Below are positions 1 through 5,131 of a stretch of 5,131 nucleotides of DNA, piece after piece. Where the stretch lies: positions 1-5,131 of the forward strand of contig DFQW01000121.1 of assembly GCA_002377985.1 (NCBI GenBank). Direction: 5' to 3'. The notes below the pieces were generated by a model. The model worked only from the letters and a program-made list of their open reading frames with translations. It ran no database searches and was not told where the DNA came from. Each line of letters starts with the position of its first letter. Position 1 is the first letter of the stretch. The position numbers were made by a program, and so were the translations under genes. This stretch comes from Halieaceae bacterium UBA3479 (GTDB lineage: Bacteria > Pseudomonadota > Gammaproteobacteria > Pseudomonadales > Halieaceae).

Positions 1-1315
1 CCACCACCGCGGCGACGGCCTCTCCCCAAGTGCGATCCGCGATACCCACAACCGCTACCTCAGCGATCTGCGGATGCGCAAGCAGTTTGTCTTCAATTTC
101 GAGGGCCGACAGTTTGTAGCCCCCCGACTTGATGATGTCGACAGAGGAGCGGCCCATAATCCGGTAGTAACCGTCCTCGATCACCGCAACGTCACCCGTA
201 CAAAACCACCCTTCTGAGAAGCTGGCCTCTGTCGCCTCCGCGTTGCCCCAGTACTCAAGAAAAACCGTGGGGCTTTTGATGCGAATTTCGCCGGGCACGC
301 CTTCCTCGGTGACGATGCCCCCCTCCTCATCTACAAGCTGTACCGTGACATCGGGTAGCGGTTGCCCCACATAGCCAGCCCGTCGCTCACCTTCGTAGGG
401 GTTAGAGAGCGCCATCCCGATCTCAGTCATGCCGTAGCGCTCTAGGAGTATCTGCCCGGTCAATTGCTGCCACTCACCGAACACCTCTACCGGACAGGCA
501 GCTGAGCCAGACACATTGAGACGCATATTGGCAAAACCCTCGCAAATGACCTCCACTTCCTCGTCCTCGAGCGTCTCGAGATGATCGATGAGCTTGACGT
601 AGATGGTGGGGACTGCCATGAACACGCTGAAGGTGTCCGCGGCAACTTGTGCGCAAAGCGCCGAGAGATCGAGCTTGGGCATGGCGTGCACCGTGGCCCC
701 TGCCCGCAGCGCGCAGCTCAGTACGTTGATAATTCCATGCACATGATGCAAAGGCAGAAACAGCGGTATGACATCGTCTGCCCGCCACTCCCAGGCGTCG
801 ATCAAGGTGCTGATCTGGGCACTCACGTTGGCGTGGGTCGTTACGACCCCCTTCGGCTTACTGGTTGTGCCACTGGTAAATACGATCAGCGCTCTACGAT
901 CGGTTGACACTACGGGTAGCGTAGAGTCAGCGTCGCTCAGCAGGTCGGTCACCGTGTTCACATCGATCGACAAGCGATTACACAACGCTCGAATAGCGCT
1001 TAATTGGGGTTCGCCAGCGATAACCCGGGTCACACCCGTGCTCGTGAGACAATGTTCCCACTCGGATTCTGCTGACGCGACATTGAGCGGAATCGCGATC
1101 CCCCCCGCGCGCCAGATACCGTGCAGCGCCGTGACGTAATCGACACTTGCGGGAATCAAAAAAGCGACTCGCGCCTCGTCGAGATCCGACGCACTTGCGA
1201 GCAGTCCACGAGCAAACCGGGCTACCCGCGAATCAACTTCGGCGTAGGTAAACACGCGGTCACCCTCGACCAGCGCCACCTTGTCAGGCAGAGTGGTGTT
1301 GAGTGCGTCACGCAT
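1..1315 (-). CDS. matB: Malonyl-CoA/methylmalonyl-CoA synthetase (MatB/ACSF3-like AMP-binding acyl-CoA ligase), C-terminus cut by window
   Basis: This gene encodes an adenylate-forming acyl-CoA synthetase (ANL superfamily), predicted to be cytoplasmic, which uses ATP to activate a carboxylic acid and load it on CoA. I translated 438 codons without a stop from the ATG at 1315 to the window edge. Visible motifs are the P-loop FTSGTTSKPKG (residues 146-156), PLHHVHG (188-194), MAVPTIY (233-239), VSGSAACP (268-275), LERYGMTEIGMALS (291-304), the TGD motif (373-375) and the hinge region from GRSSVDIIKSGGYK to ALEIE (388-408). From memory, the last four resemble human ACSF3 and bacterial MatB much more than fatty-acyl or acetyl-CoA synthetases, so malonate or methylmalonate is the likely substrate. 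The domain holding the catalytic A10 lysine lies off the window. The N-terminus matches the short MatB form. A TTG at 1327, just after an in-frame TGA, is a possible alternative start; neither start has a strong Shine-Dalgarno. It is last in the co-directional series, 115 nt after the dioxygenase gene. Family assignment is firm; the exact acid is inferred. Confidence 0.9.
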   Translation of the reverse strand, partial: MRDALNTTLPDKVALVEGDRVFTYAEVDSRVARFARGLLASASDLDEARVAFLIPASVDYVTALHGIWRAGGIAIPLNVASAESEWEHCLTSTGVTRVIAGEPQLSAIRALCNRLSIDVNTVTDLLSDADSTLPVVSTDRRALIVFTSGTTSKPKGVVTTHANVSAQISTLIDAWEWRADDVIPLFLPLHHVHGIINVLSCALRAGATVHAMPKLDLSALCAQVAADTFSVFMAVPTIYVKLIDHLETLEDEEVEVICEGFANMRLNVSGSAACPVEVFGEWQQLTGQILLERYGMTEIGMALSNPYEGERRAGYVGQPLPDVTVQLVDEEGGIVTEEGVPGEIRIKSPTVFLEYWGNAEATEASFSEGWFCTGDVAVIEDGYYRIMGRSSVDIIKSGGYKLSALEIEDKLLAHPQIAEVAVVGIADRTWGEAVAAVV

Positions 1316-1338
1316 CCGTTGGACCAACTGGTTCTGTC

Positions 1339-1357
1339 ACAGGCAGTTTATGCCTGT
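1339..1357 (-). other. Perfect 7-bp hairpin in the leader of the synthetase gene
   Basis: The arms ACAGGCA and TGCCTGT are perfectly complementary around a 5-nt loop. The element ends 23 nt upstream of the synthetase ATG at 1315, so it would fold in the 5' leader or in a read-through transcript from the dioxygenase gene. No T-run follows on either strand, so it is not a typical intrinsic terminator. It may instead be a palindromic protein-binding site. The structure is read directly; the function is unknown. Confidence 0.45.
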
Positions 1358-1380
1358 CTCGGGAGGAGACCTCTCCCGGG
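1358..1380 (-). other. GC-rich hairpin directly abutting the previous one
   Basis: The core arms CGGGAG (1360-1365) and CTCCCG (1373-1378) pair perfectly around a 7-nt loop. On the transcribed minus strand the next outer pair is an A-C mismatch, followed by one more G-C pair. It starts at the base after the 1339-1357 hairpin, so the two stems could stack. It is stable enough to slow polymerase or block a nuclease, but without a T-run I do not call it an intrinsic terminator. Confidence 0.4.
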
Positions 1381-1381
1381 A

Positions 1382-1401
1382 ATTCACCGGCCATTCACCG
1401 G
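1382..1401. repeat. Direct repeat ATTCACCGG x2, 11-bp period
   Basis: The 9-mer ATTCACCGG occurs at 1382-1390 and again at 1393-1401 (CCGGTGAAT on the minus strand). The 11-bp period is about one helical turn, so both copies would face the same side of the DNA, as in binding sites for cooperative regulators. It lies in the gap between the dioxygenase stop and the synthetase start, next to the two hairpins. The repeat is seen directly; a regulatory role is inference, and no regulator gene is visible in the window. Confidence 0.35.
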
Positions 1402-1430
1402 GTTGAGACCATCCAACACTATCAACAATG

Positions 1431-2600
1431 CTAAATGCTCAGATCATCGAGGTTGTAGTCTTTAAGATTGCGCCGGGCATCCGCGTCCCACTGGTAAGCA
1501 TCGCCCGACGCGAGAAAGGGCTGATACTCATAGGGCGTCTCGTCAGGAAACCGCTGCTTGCGCGCATCAATAGCGTAGCCGATCGCGCGTGATCGGCGCG
1601 CAACGATGGCCTCGTCAAAGACCTGGGCGTCACTGTGGATACCACCCCCCATAACACCCAGTACCGATGAGCGCTTGTGGAAACCAAAATTCACGGTCAC
1701 GCGGGGCTCAAAGCCGCAATTGGGGAAAGACCCATGCAATAACTGGCGGTTACAGATCACGACGTCACCCGGGTTACAGACAATCGGCACCGCGCCGGTG
1801 AGTCGCTCACTCCCTGACTCCTCTACCAGCTCGGCGATGTCGAGCTTGCCCTGTTTGTGGGTGCCTGGCAGTACCCAAACGCCATTCACCGCAGTACTGC
1901 CATAAACCTGCGCCATGAAATTAAACCCGTGAATGTCTTCATCGAAGTCAGGGCTATCCCAGTGCGTGACACCGTCTTGATGCCAGGAGACTGCCGCACC
2001 AATGCCTGGATCCTTAATAAACAGCGCCTCATTGAAGGGAGCGAAATCCGGACCATTGATCGCCGCGGCGACTTGTAGCAACTCGGGGTGTGCATAGGTA
2101 CGCAGGCACGCATCAGAAAACTGCAACGAACCCAGCAGGATAAAAGGTGCAGCAAGCGGCGCCTCCGCGTCGGCCTCTGGCTCAAACATTTTGACCTGGT
2201 GTCGCCCGTTAGCGAGCGCTGTCCCTCCGAGGGGGTCCCCAAGGGGCTTGGACCAGACCAACGTCAGCGCCTTGGCATCGGCACCCAGTGCAGGCTCGCC
2301 CTCCGCATTGACCTTGCTCTCGGGTCCGGTCGGAAATTGCGCACGCATCATCTCGAGATCCGCTTTGATATCGTCGAGTTCCTCGGCGCTCAGCACATTT
2401 TCAAAGATATAAAAGCCGTACTCGGAATACGCTGCCCGAATCTCCTCGGCCAGCGCGCCAGACTCGGTGAATCTCAAAGGTCCCCTGTTATGGAGCGTCA
2501 GGGCCGCCGCTTGGCCGTCTAATAAATAGCTGCGCATGGCATCCGCCTGCTCGCCATAATGATTTGCGCAGGCCTCTATAGACTCACTGATATCAATCAT
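1431..2600 (-). CDS. PhyH-family Fe(II)/2-oxoglutarate dioxygenase
   Basis: This 389-residue protein belongs to the phytanoyl-CoA dioxygenase (PhyH) family, predicted cytosolic non-heme iron enzymes that couple 2-oxoglutarate decarboxylation to substrate hydroxylation. The iron-binding facial triad is readable: the HxD motif in WHQDG (His207, Asp209) and the distal His289 in RQLLHGSFPN. Arg300 in FEPRVTVNF is placed to bind 2-oxoglutarate. NGVWVLPGTHKQG (239-251) is the characteristic PhyH loop. The segment AYSEYGFYIFENVLSAEEL (58-76) is the usual N-terminal start of the fold. I chose the ATG at 2600 because GGGGGTG sits just upstream of it. An in-frame ATG at 2636, preceded by GGAG, would add 12 residues (starting MVCRHCSSGG) that do not look like part of the fold. 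The gene is flanked by an exported metallo-hydrolase and a malonyl-CoA-type synthetase, which suggests small-molecule or acyl catabolism. PhyH substrates range from acyl-CoAs to phosphonates and compatible solutes, so the true one cannot be named. All key residues are present. Confidence 0.92.
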   Translation of the reverse strand: MIDISESIEACANHYGEQADAMRSYLLDGQAAALTLHNRGPLRFTESGALAEEIRAAYSEYGFYIFENVLSAEELDDIKADLEMMRAQFPTGPESKVNAEGEPALGADAKALTLVWSKPLGDPLGGTALANGRHQVKMFEPEADAEAPLAAPFILLGSLQFSDACLRTYAHPELLQVAAAINGPDFAPFNEALFIKDPGIGAAVSWHQDGVTHWDSPDFDEDIHGFNFMAQVYGSTAVNGVWVLPGTHKQGKLDIAELVEESGSERLTGAVPIVCNPGDVVICNRQLLHGSFPNCGFEPRVTVNFGFHKRSSVLGVMGGGIHSDAQVFDEAIVARRSRAIGYAIDARKQRFPDETPYEYQPFLASGDAYQWDADARRNLKDYNLDDLSI

Positions 2601-2605
2601 AAAAA

Positions 2606-2612
2606 CACCCCC
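2606..2612 (-). promoter_or_regulatory. Ribosome binding site deciding the dioxygenase start
   Basis: On the minus strand GGGGGTG is followed by five T residues and then the ATG at 2600. The spacing from the G-run is about 7 nt, which is good for a Shine-Dalgarno. It favours the ATG at 2600 over the upstream in-frame ATG at 2636, although that one also has GGAG 7 nt before it. Confidence 0.5.
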
Positions 2613-2655
2613 AGAACTGCAGTGACGGCAAACCATACCAGATCTCCGCGACTGA

Positions 2656-2680
2656 TTGCTTTATGGAACGATAAAGACAA
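2656..2680. promoter_or_regulatory. Palindromic site upstream of the dioxygenase gene, candidate operator
   Basis: The core CTTTAT-N6-ATAAAG (2659-2676) is a perfect 18-bp interrupted palindrome. TTG and CAA extend it outward, with one unpaired A at 2677. It lies in the 83-nt gap between the metallo-hydrolase stop and the dioxygenase start, about 60 nt upstream of the ATG, where an operator or promoter would be expected. CATAAA on the minus strand inside it resembles a -10 box, but I see no convincing -35. It could also be a weak hairpin in a read-through transcript; it is too AT-rich and lacks the T-run for an intrinsic terminator. Confidence 0.35.
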
Positions 2681-2683
2681 GGC

Positions 2684-3643
2684 CTATTCGACTGAACTGC
2701 GGATGATTGCTAGCTCCGGCGTAATCACTGAGCCGATTGCCGCGTGAGAAATATGAGAGCGGGGAAGGCTAAGTTGATTGGCAATGGTCTCCGCTGCGGC
2801 AATGCCAGTGCAGTGGCCGCCCATCATCAACCCCAAGCCATGCTCTTCCAACCAGCTCGCTGTGCGATTCAGCGTCTCGTTATCTGCCTGCCACAAATGG
2901 AAACCGCCGAGGATCGAATAAATCGGCGCGTCTTTAATCGACTGCAACACTTTGCCGGTATTGATCAAACCCGAATGCCCGCACCCCGAGGTCATTAACC
3001 AGCCCTTGTCGGTGAGGTAGCCCAGTGACTGATCATCCATGATGATGTCGGGCTCCAATTCCCCGTCCTCACTAATAAATAGCCCAGCGGGACCGTTGTA
3101 GCGCTCCTCTACGCGAGGCACGGGCCCCGTCAACCAAAGCTGGGGCGCTATTTTCGTGGGGCTATCTATCTCAAAGAAGCGGATTCCCAGCGCTTCTGCT
3201 GCCCGCTTGAACTCCAGGGCGCTGGAAAACTCACCGGGGCCCACCTCCACACCCGCTGCAGTTACTCGCTGGTCAAAAAATCCTTTCGCGACATAAACCC
3301 GGCTCAAGGCTGTCTCATTTGCAGGGCGAAAATGCTCGCGGAGCATCAGCAGACCACCCGTATGATCGCTGTGAAAGTGACTGAGTACGACCTTTTCGAC
3401 CTGAGACAGGTCGACATTGAGGTGCTGCACATTATGGAGCACCGTGTCCTGTTTAAAGCCCGTATCAAATAAAACCGCATCCTGCTCACTCTGAAACAGG
3501 GCGGCAAAACTCCACTCACCAAGCCCGCCATAGTCAGCAATATTGGTTGCCAGAACAGTCACCTGATAAGGCGCGGCCTGCAAACACGCAGAGAAAACCC
3601 CATACGTAAGCCAAATGAGCGGTCTGAACAAGCGTAAACCCAT
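2684..3643 (-). CDS. Exported metallo-beta-lactamase-fold hydrolase, COG1237 (MptA-like) type
   Basis: This is a 319-residue MBL-fold protein. Residues 1-23 form a likely signal peptide: a basic start MGLRLFRP, a hydrophobic stretch LIWLTYGVFSACL, and a cleavage site near LQA-APYQV. Cys20 in FSAC makes a lipoprotein a weaker alternative. The metal-binding motif SHFHSDHTGG (88-97) supplies His89, His91, Asp93 and His94; LFDTG (58-62), SGCGHSGLINTG (219-230), GGFHLW (246-251) and GGHCTG (275-280) supply the later conserved histidines. The GCGHSG plus GGFHL pair is typical of the COG1237 group, often labelled 7,8-dihydropterin-6-yl-methyl-aminobenzene-phosphate synthase, rather than of beta-lactamases or AHL lactonases. 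That pterin role is known from archaea and probably does not apply to an exported bacterial member. I chose the ATG at 3643, with GTGGG 7 nt before it, over an in-frame GTG at 3655 whose AAGG is only about 3 nt away. The substrate is unknown. Confidence 0.88.
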   Translation of the reverse strand: MGLRLFRPLIWLTYGVFSACLQAAPYQVTVLATNIADYGGLGEWSFAALFQSEQDAVLFDTGFKQDTVLHNVQHLNVDLSQVEKVVLSHFHSDHTGGLLMLREHFRPANETALSRVYVAKGFFDQRVTAAGVEVGPGEFSSALEFKRAAEALGIRFFEIDSPTKIAPQLWLTGPVPRVEERYNGPAGLFISEDGELEPDIIMDDQSLGYLTDKGWLMTSGCGHSGLINTGKVLQSIKDAPIYSILGGFHLWQADNETLNRTASWLEEHGLGLMMGGHCTGIAAAETIANQLSLPRSHISHAAIGSVITPELAIIRSSVE

Positions 3644-3678
3644 TGATCTACCCACTTACCTTAGTCAACCGAGGGCAA

Positions 3679-3710
3679 ATCATATCGTAGGTAACGCCTG
3701 GGTTTACGAT
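3679..3710 (-). promoter_or_regulatory. Possible promoter/operator region of the metallo-hydrolase gene
   Basis: In the 90-nt gap between the dehydrogenase stop and the metallo-hydrolase start, the minus strand carries TATGAT (3679-3684), a 5/6 match to the -10 consensus, about 35 nt upstream of the ATG at 3643. The -35 position about 17 nt further up (GTAAAC) is poor, so a promoter here would need an activator or be weak. An inverted repeat with arms ATCGTA (3684-3689) and TACGAT (3705-3710) fills the spacer and touches the -10, the usual geometry of an operator. The repeats are seen directly; activity is inferred. Confidence 0.28.
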
Positions 3711-3733
3711 AAGAAAATTGCCGATAACTTTAT

Positions 3734-4633
3734 TCAGTTAAGAGAAGCCGGAAAGCCGGGAGCTCGGAGCGGTGTAGCCAGTGAATCTTCCAGAAGTTTT
3801 ACGATCATGGGCGATTGCGCGCTGCCCCCGTAGGCCGCCTTGGCCTCTTCGAAGCGCGCAAGTGTGGCGCCGGCCAGATCGAGCGAAACGCCCAAAGCCT
3901 CCCCAAACTTCTTGGCAAAGCCCAGATCTTTAAGCGCCAAATCCATGGTGAACCCGATATCGTAGCTGCCATTTAAGATCAGTTGCCCCTCGGTTTCGTG
4001 CACGAAAGATGTGCCCGACGATGCCGCAATCGCGCGCCAGCTATCCCCCAAATCCAGCCCACCTCTTGCGGCCAGCATCAGTGCCTCGCCACAGGCCTGC
4101 AGGTGAATGAAGGCCAGCATATTGGTGATCACTTTAATAAGCGATGCGGAACCCACGGCGCCCATATGAAAAAGGGTATTCCCCATGGCATTCAACGCAG
4201 GCCGATGCATATCCAGTAGCGCCTCGGGTCCTCCGGCCAACAAGGTCAGCTCACCTCGTGCCGCCAAATGGACCCCACCGGTAACGGGTAATTCAAGAAA
4301 CCCAACGCCTGCCGAGGTCGCCATCTCTGAAAATTGCAGGGCATCCTCGCGGCTGATGGTCGACATCTCGATCAGGCTCGCACCCGGCCTCATAGCGCCC
4401 AAAATCTCGCCAAGCACGGCTCTTGAGATCTCGGGAGAAGGCAAGCAGGTGATCACATGATCGACTGAACCCGCCAACGCCACGGTGCTGGCTGCGCGCT
4501 GTGCTCCCTGTGACACCAGTCGCTGTACCTGGGTGTCATCAAGATCAAAAACCGTCAGATCAAGCCCCGCACCGATCAATCGCTGGGCCAGTTTGCCGCC
4601 CAGGTTTCCCAACCCAATAAATCCATAATGCAT
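3734..4633 (-). CDS. NAD-binding beta-hydroxyacid dehydrogenase (3-hydroxyisobutyrate dehydrogenase family)
   Basis: This 299-residue cytosolic oxidoreductase has the usual length for its family, which includes 3-hydroxyisobutyrate dehydrogenase (MmsB), tartronate semialdehyde reductase (GarR/GlxR) and succinic/glyoxylic semialdehyde reductases. The N-terminal Rossmann motif is GFIGLGNLGG (4-13). The second strand ends VFDLDD (28-33), and its acidic residue suggests NAD(H) rather than NADP(H). The substrate-binding motif is ELPVTGG (114-120) with GELTLLAGG (127-135); most relatives have DAPVSGG. The catalytic lysine is Lys167 in GSASLIKVITN (161-171), with Asn171 following in the usual spacing. 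DLALKDLGFA (231-240) is the conserved C-terminal helix. The ATG at 4633 follows the acetyltransferase stop by 22 nt and has GAGGG 10 nt upstream, so the two genes are probably one transcript. Methylmalonate semialdehyde or malonate semialdehyde chemistry would fit the downstream malonyl-CoA-type synthetase, but substrate specificity cannot be read from these motifs. Confidence 0.93.
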   Translation of the reverse strand: MHYGFIGLGNLGGKLAQRLIGAGLDLTVFDLDDTQVQRLVSQGAQRAASTVALAGSVDHVITCLPSPEISRAVLGEILGAMRPGASLIEMSTISREDALQFSEMATSAGVGFLELPVTGGVHLAARGELTLLAGGPEALLDMHRPALNAMGNTLFHMGAVGSASLIKVITNMLAFIHLQACGEALMLAARGGLDLGDSWRAIAASSGTSFVHETEGQLILNGSYDIGFTMDLALKDLGFAKKFGEALGVSLDLAGATLARFEEAKAAYGGSAQSPMIVKLLEDSLATPLRAPGFPASLN

Positions 4634-4643
4634 TTACGACCGG

Positions 4644-4648
4644 CCCTC
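4644..4648 (-). promoter_or_regulatory. Ribosome binding site of the dehydrogenase gene
   Basis: GAGGG on the minus strand lies 10 nt before the ATG at 4633, inside the 22-nt gap after the acetyltransferase stop codon. The spacing is slightly long but workable. It supports the chosen start and translation from a shared transcript. Confidence 0.45.
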
Positions 4649-4655
4649 GCGCTGA

Positions 4656-5123
4656 TTATCGGTTTGCTGACTCAATGGCAGAGATTTGCCGTGACATCCA
4701 GATCGAGTCGTCCTCATCAAAACCCTGTCGGGCGTAGAAACGTCGCGCCCGATGATTGTGCGTTTCAGTCTCGAGGAACATCTTGACGACTCCTCGGGCT
4801 GCCATCTCGACAAATAGCGCATCCATGACTTTGCCGCCACGGCCCTCTCCGCGTCTTCGCAGGTAAATCTCGTCAATCAACGCTTCGCGGCCACCGGACT
4901 CCAAACTGTAACCCCAGGTAATCACTACATAACCCTGCTCGTTGTCGGCGAGATACACCACACCATGCGCGTCATCTTCCAGTAACGGTACCAATGCGCG
5001 CGTCACTCGGTCTGGGTCGAAAGCATGCTGGTCCGTAATACAAAATTCCGATACCAGCGTCAGCATCAAGGGCAGGTGCTCCATTCGTGCGCGCTGTAAC
5101 ACAGTGCCGCCCGTCACAGACAA
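4656..5123 (-). CDS. GNAT-family N-acetyltransferase, 5' end near window edge
   Basis: This is a small acetyltransferase of the GNAT superfamily, which transfers an acetyl group from acetyl-CoA to an amine on a small molecule or protein. The acetyl-CoA pyrophosphate-binding motif A is seen as the strand LIDEIYLRR (82-90) followed by RGEGRGGKVMDAL (91-103). Motif B is FLETETHNHRARRFYARQGF (116-135), with the usual N-x-x-A-x-x-F-Y pattern. The first strand, TVLQRARMEHLPLML (7-21), matches a GNAT N-terminus, so the protein is essentially complete. The start is uncertain: 5123 is a TTG, a GTG lies at 5117, and the frame stays open to the window edge, so the gene could begin outside. The internal ATG at 5084 would delete the first strand and is unlikely. 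It is followed after 22 nt by the dehydrogenase gene. The acceptor substrate is unknown, and a specific link to its neighbours is not evident from sequence. Confidence 0.85.
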   Translation of the reverse strand: MSVTGGTVLQRARMEHLPLMLTLVSEFCITDQHAFDPDRVTRALVPLLEDDAHGVVYLADNEQGYVVITWGYSLESGGREALIDEIYLRRRGEGRGGKVMDALFVEMAARGVVKMFLETETHNHRARRFYARQGFDEDDSIWMSRQISAIESANR

Positions 5124-5131
5124 GGGCTCGG

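Noticed and set aside
1339..1380. The two hairpins as a Rho-independent terminator between the dioxygenase and synthetase genes
   Set aside because: Neither strand has a T-run after either stem, so the intrinsic terminator definition is not met.
581..1465. Overlapping plus-strand open frames at 581-907, 768-1139 and 1121-1465
   Set aside because: They lie mostly opposite the continuous synthetase frame, show no recognisable motif, and have odd composition typical of antisense shadows in GC-rich DNA.
2088..2522. Plus-strand open frame of 144 codons
   Set aside because: It lies entirely antisense to the dioxygenase, whose catalytic motifs are intact; the translation is arginine-rich and has no domain pattern.
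2684..3643. AHL lactonase or beta-lactamase identity for the metallo-hydrolase
   Set aside because: The HxHxDH motif is shared by all MBL-fold families; the GCGHSG and GGFHL motifs point to COG1237 instead.
3724..3739. Small hairpin TAACT-N6-AGTTA over the dehydrogenase stop codon
   Set aside because: The stem is only 5 bp and AT-rich, with no clean T-run after it, so it is too weak to call a terminator.
3734..4633. Imine reductase identity for the dehydrogenase
   Set aside because: Imine reductases replace the catalytic lysine, usually with Asp or Tyr; here Lys167 and Asn171 are present in the normal context.
4634..4876. Minus-strand open frame of 80 codons overlapping the acetyltransferase
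   Set aside because: It is out of frame inside the acetyltransferase gene, whose GNAT motifs A and B define the real frame.

Overview
The window is a GC-rich bacterial stretch in which every supportable gene lies on the minus strand, so transcription runs from right to left. Its content (a phytanoyl-CoA-dioxygenase-family oxygenase, an acyl-CoA ligase, a hydroxyacid dehydrogenase, a GNAT acetyltransferase and an exported metallo-hydrolase) suits a heterotrophic proteobacterium. A marine gammaproteobacterium of the OM60/NOR5 (Halieaceae) type is my best guess, but that rests on general gene content and base composition, not on a marker gene. There are no RNA genes, insertion sequences, CRISPR arrays or other mobile-element signs.

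In transcription order the layout is: (1) a GNAT-family N-acetyltransferase at 4656-5123, open at its 5' end toward the window edge; (2) an NAD-binding beta-hydroxyacid dehydrogenase of the 3-hydroxyisobutyrate dehydrogenase family at 3734-4633, 22 nt downstream and probably co-transcribed; (3) a metallo-beta-lactamase-fold protein of the COG1237 (MptA-like) type with a signal peptide, at 2684-3643; (4) a PhyH-family Fe(II)/2-oxoglutarate dioxygenase at 1431-2600; (5) a malonyl-CoA/methylmalonyl-CoA synthetase resembling human ACSF3 and bacterial MatB at 1-1315, cut off at its C-terminus by the window edge. The gaps before genes 3, 4 and 5 (90, 83 and 115 nt) are wide enough to hold regulatory sites, and each contains an inverted or direct repeat.

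The genes can be read as one catabolic or salvage cluster. The dehydrogenase would interconvert a hydroxyacid and a semialdehyde, the dioxygenase would hydroxylate a carboxylic acid, CoA ester or other small molecule, and the ligase would activate malonate or methylmalonate to its CoA ester. This linkage is inference from family membership and gene order; no substrate is readable from the sequence. The most unusual non-coding stretch is the 115-nt leader of the synthetase gene, where an 11-bp-period direct repeat and two back-to-back hairpins are packed into about 63 bp.
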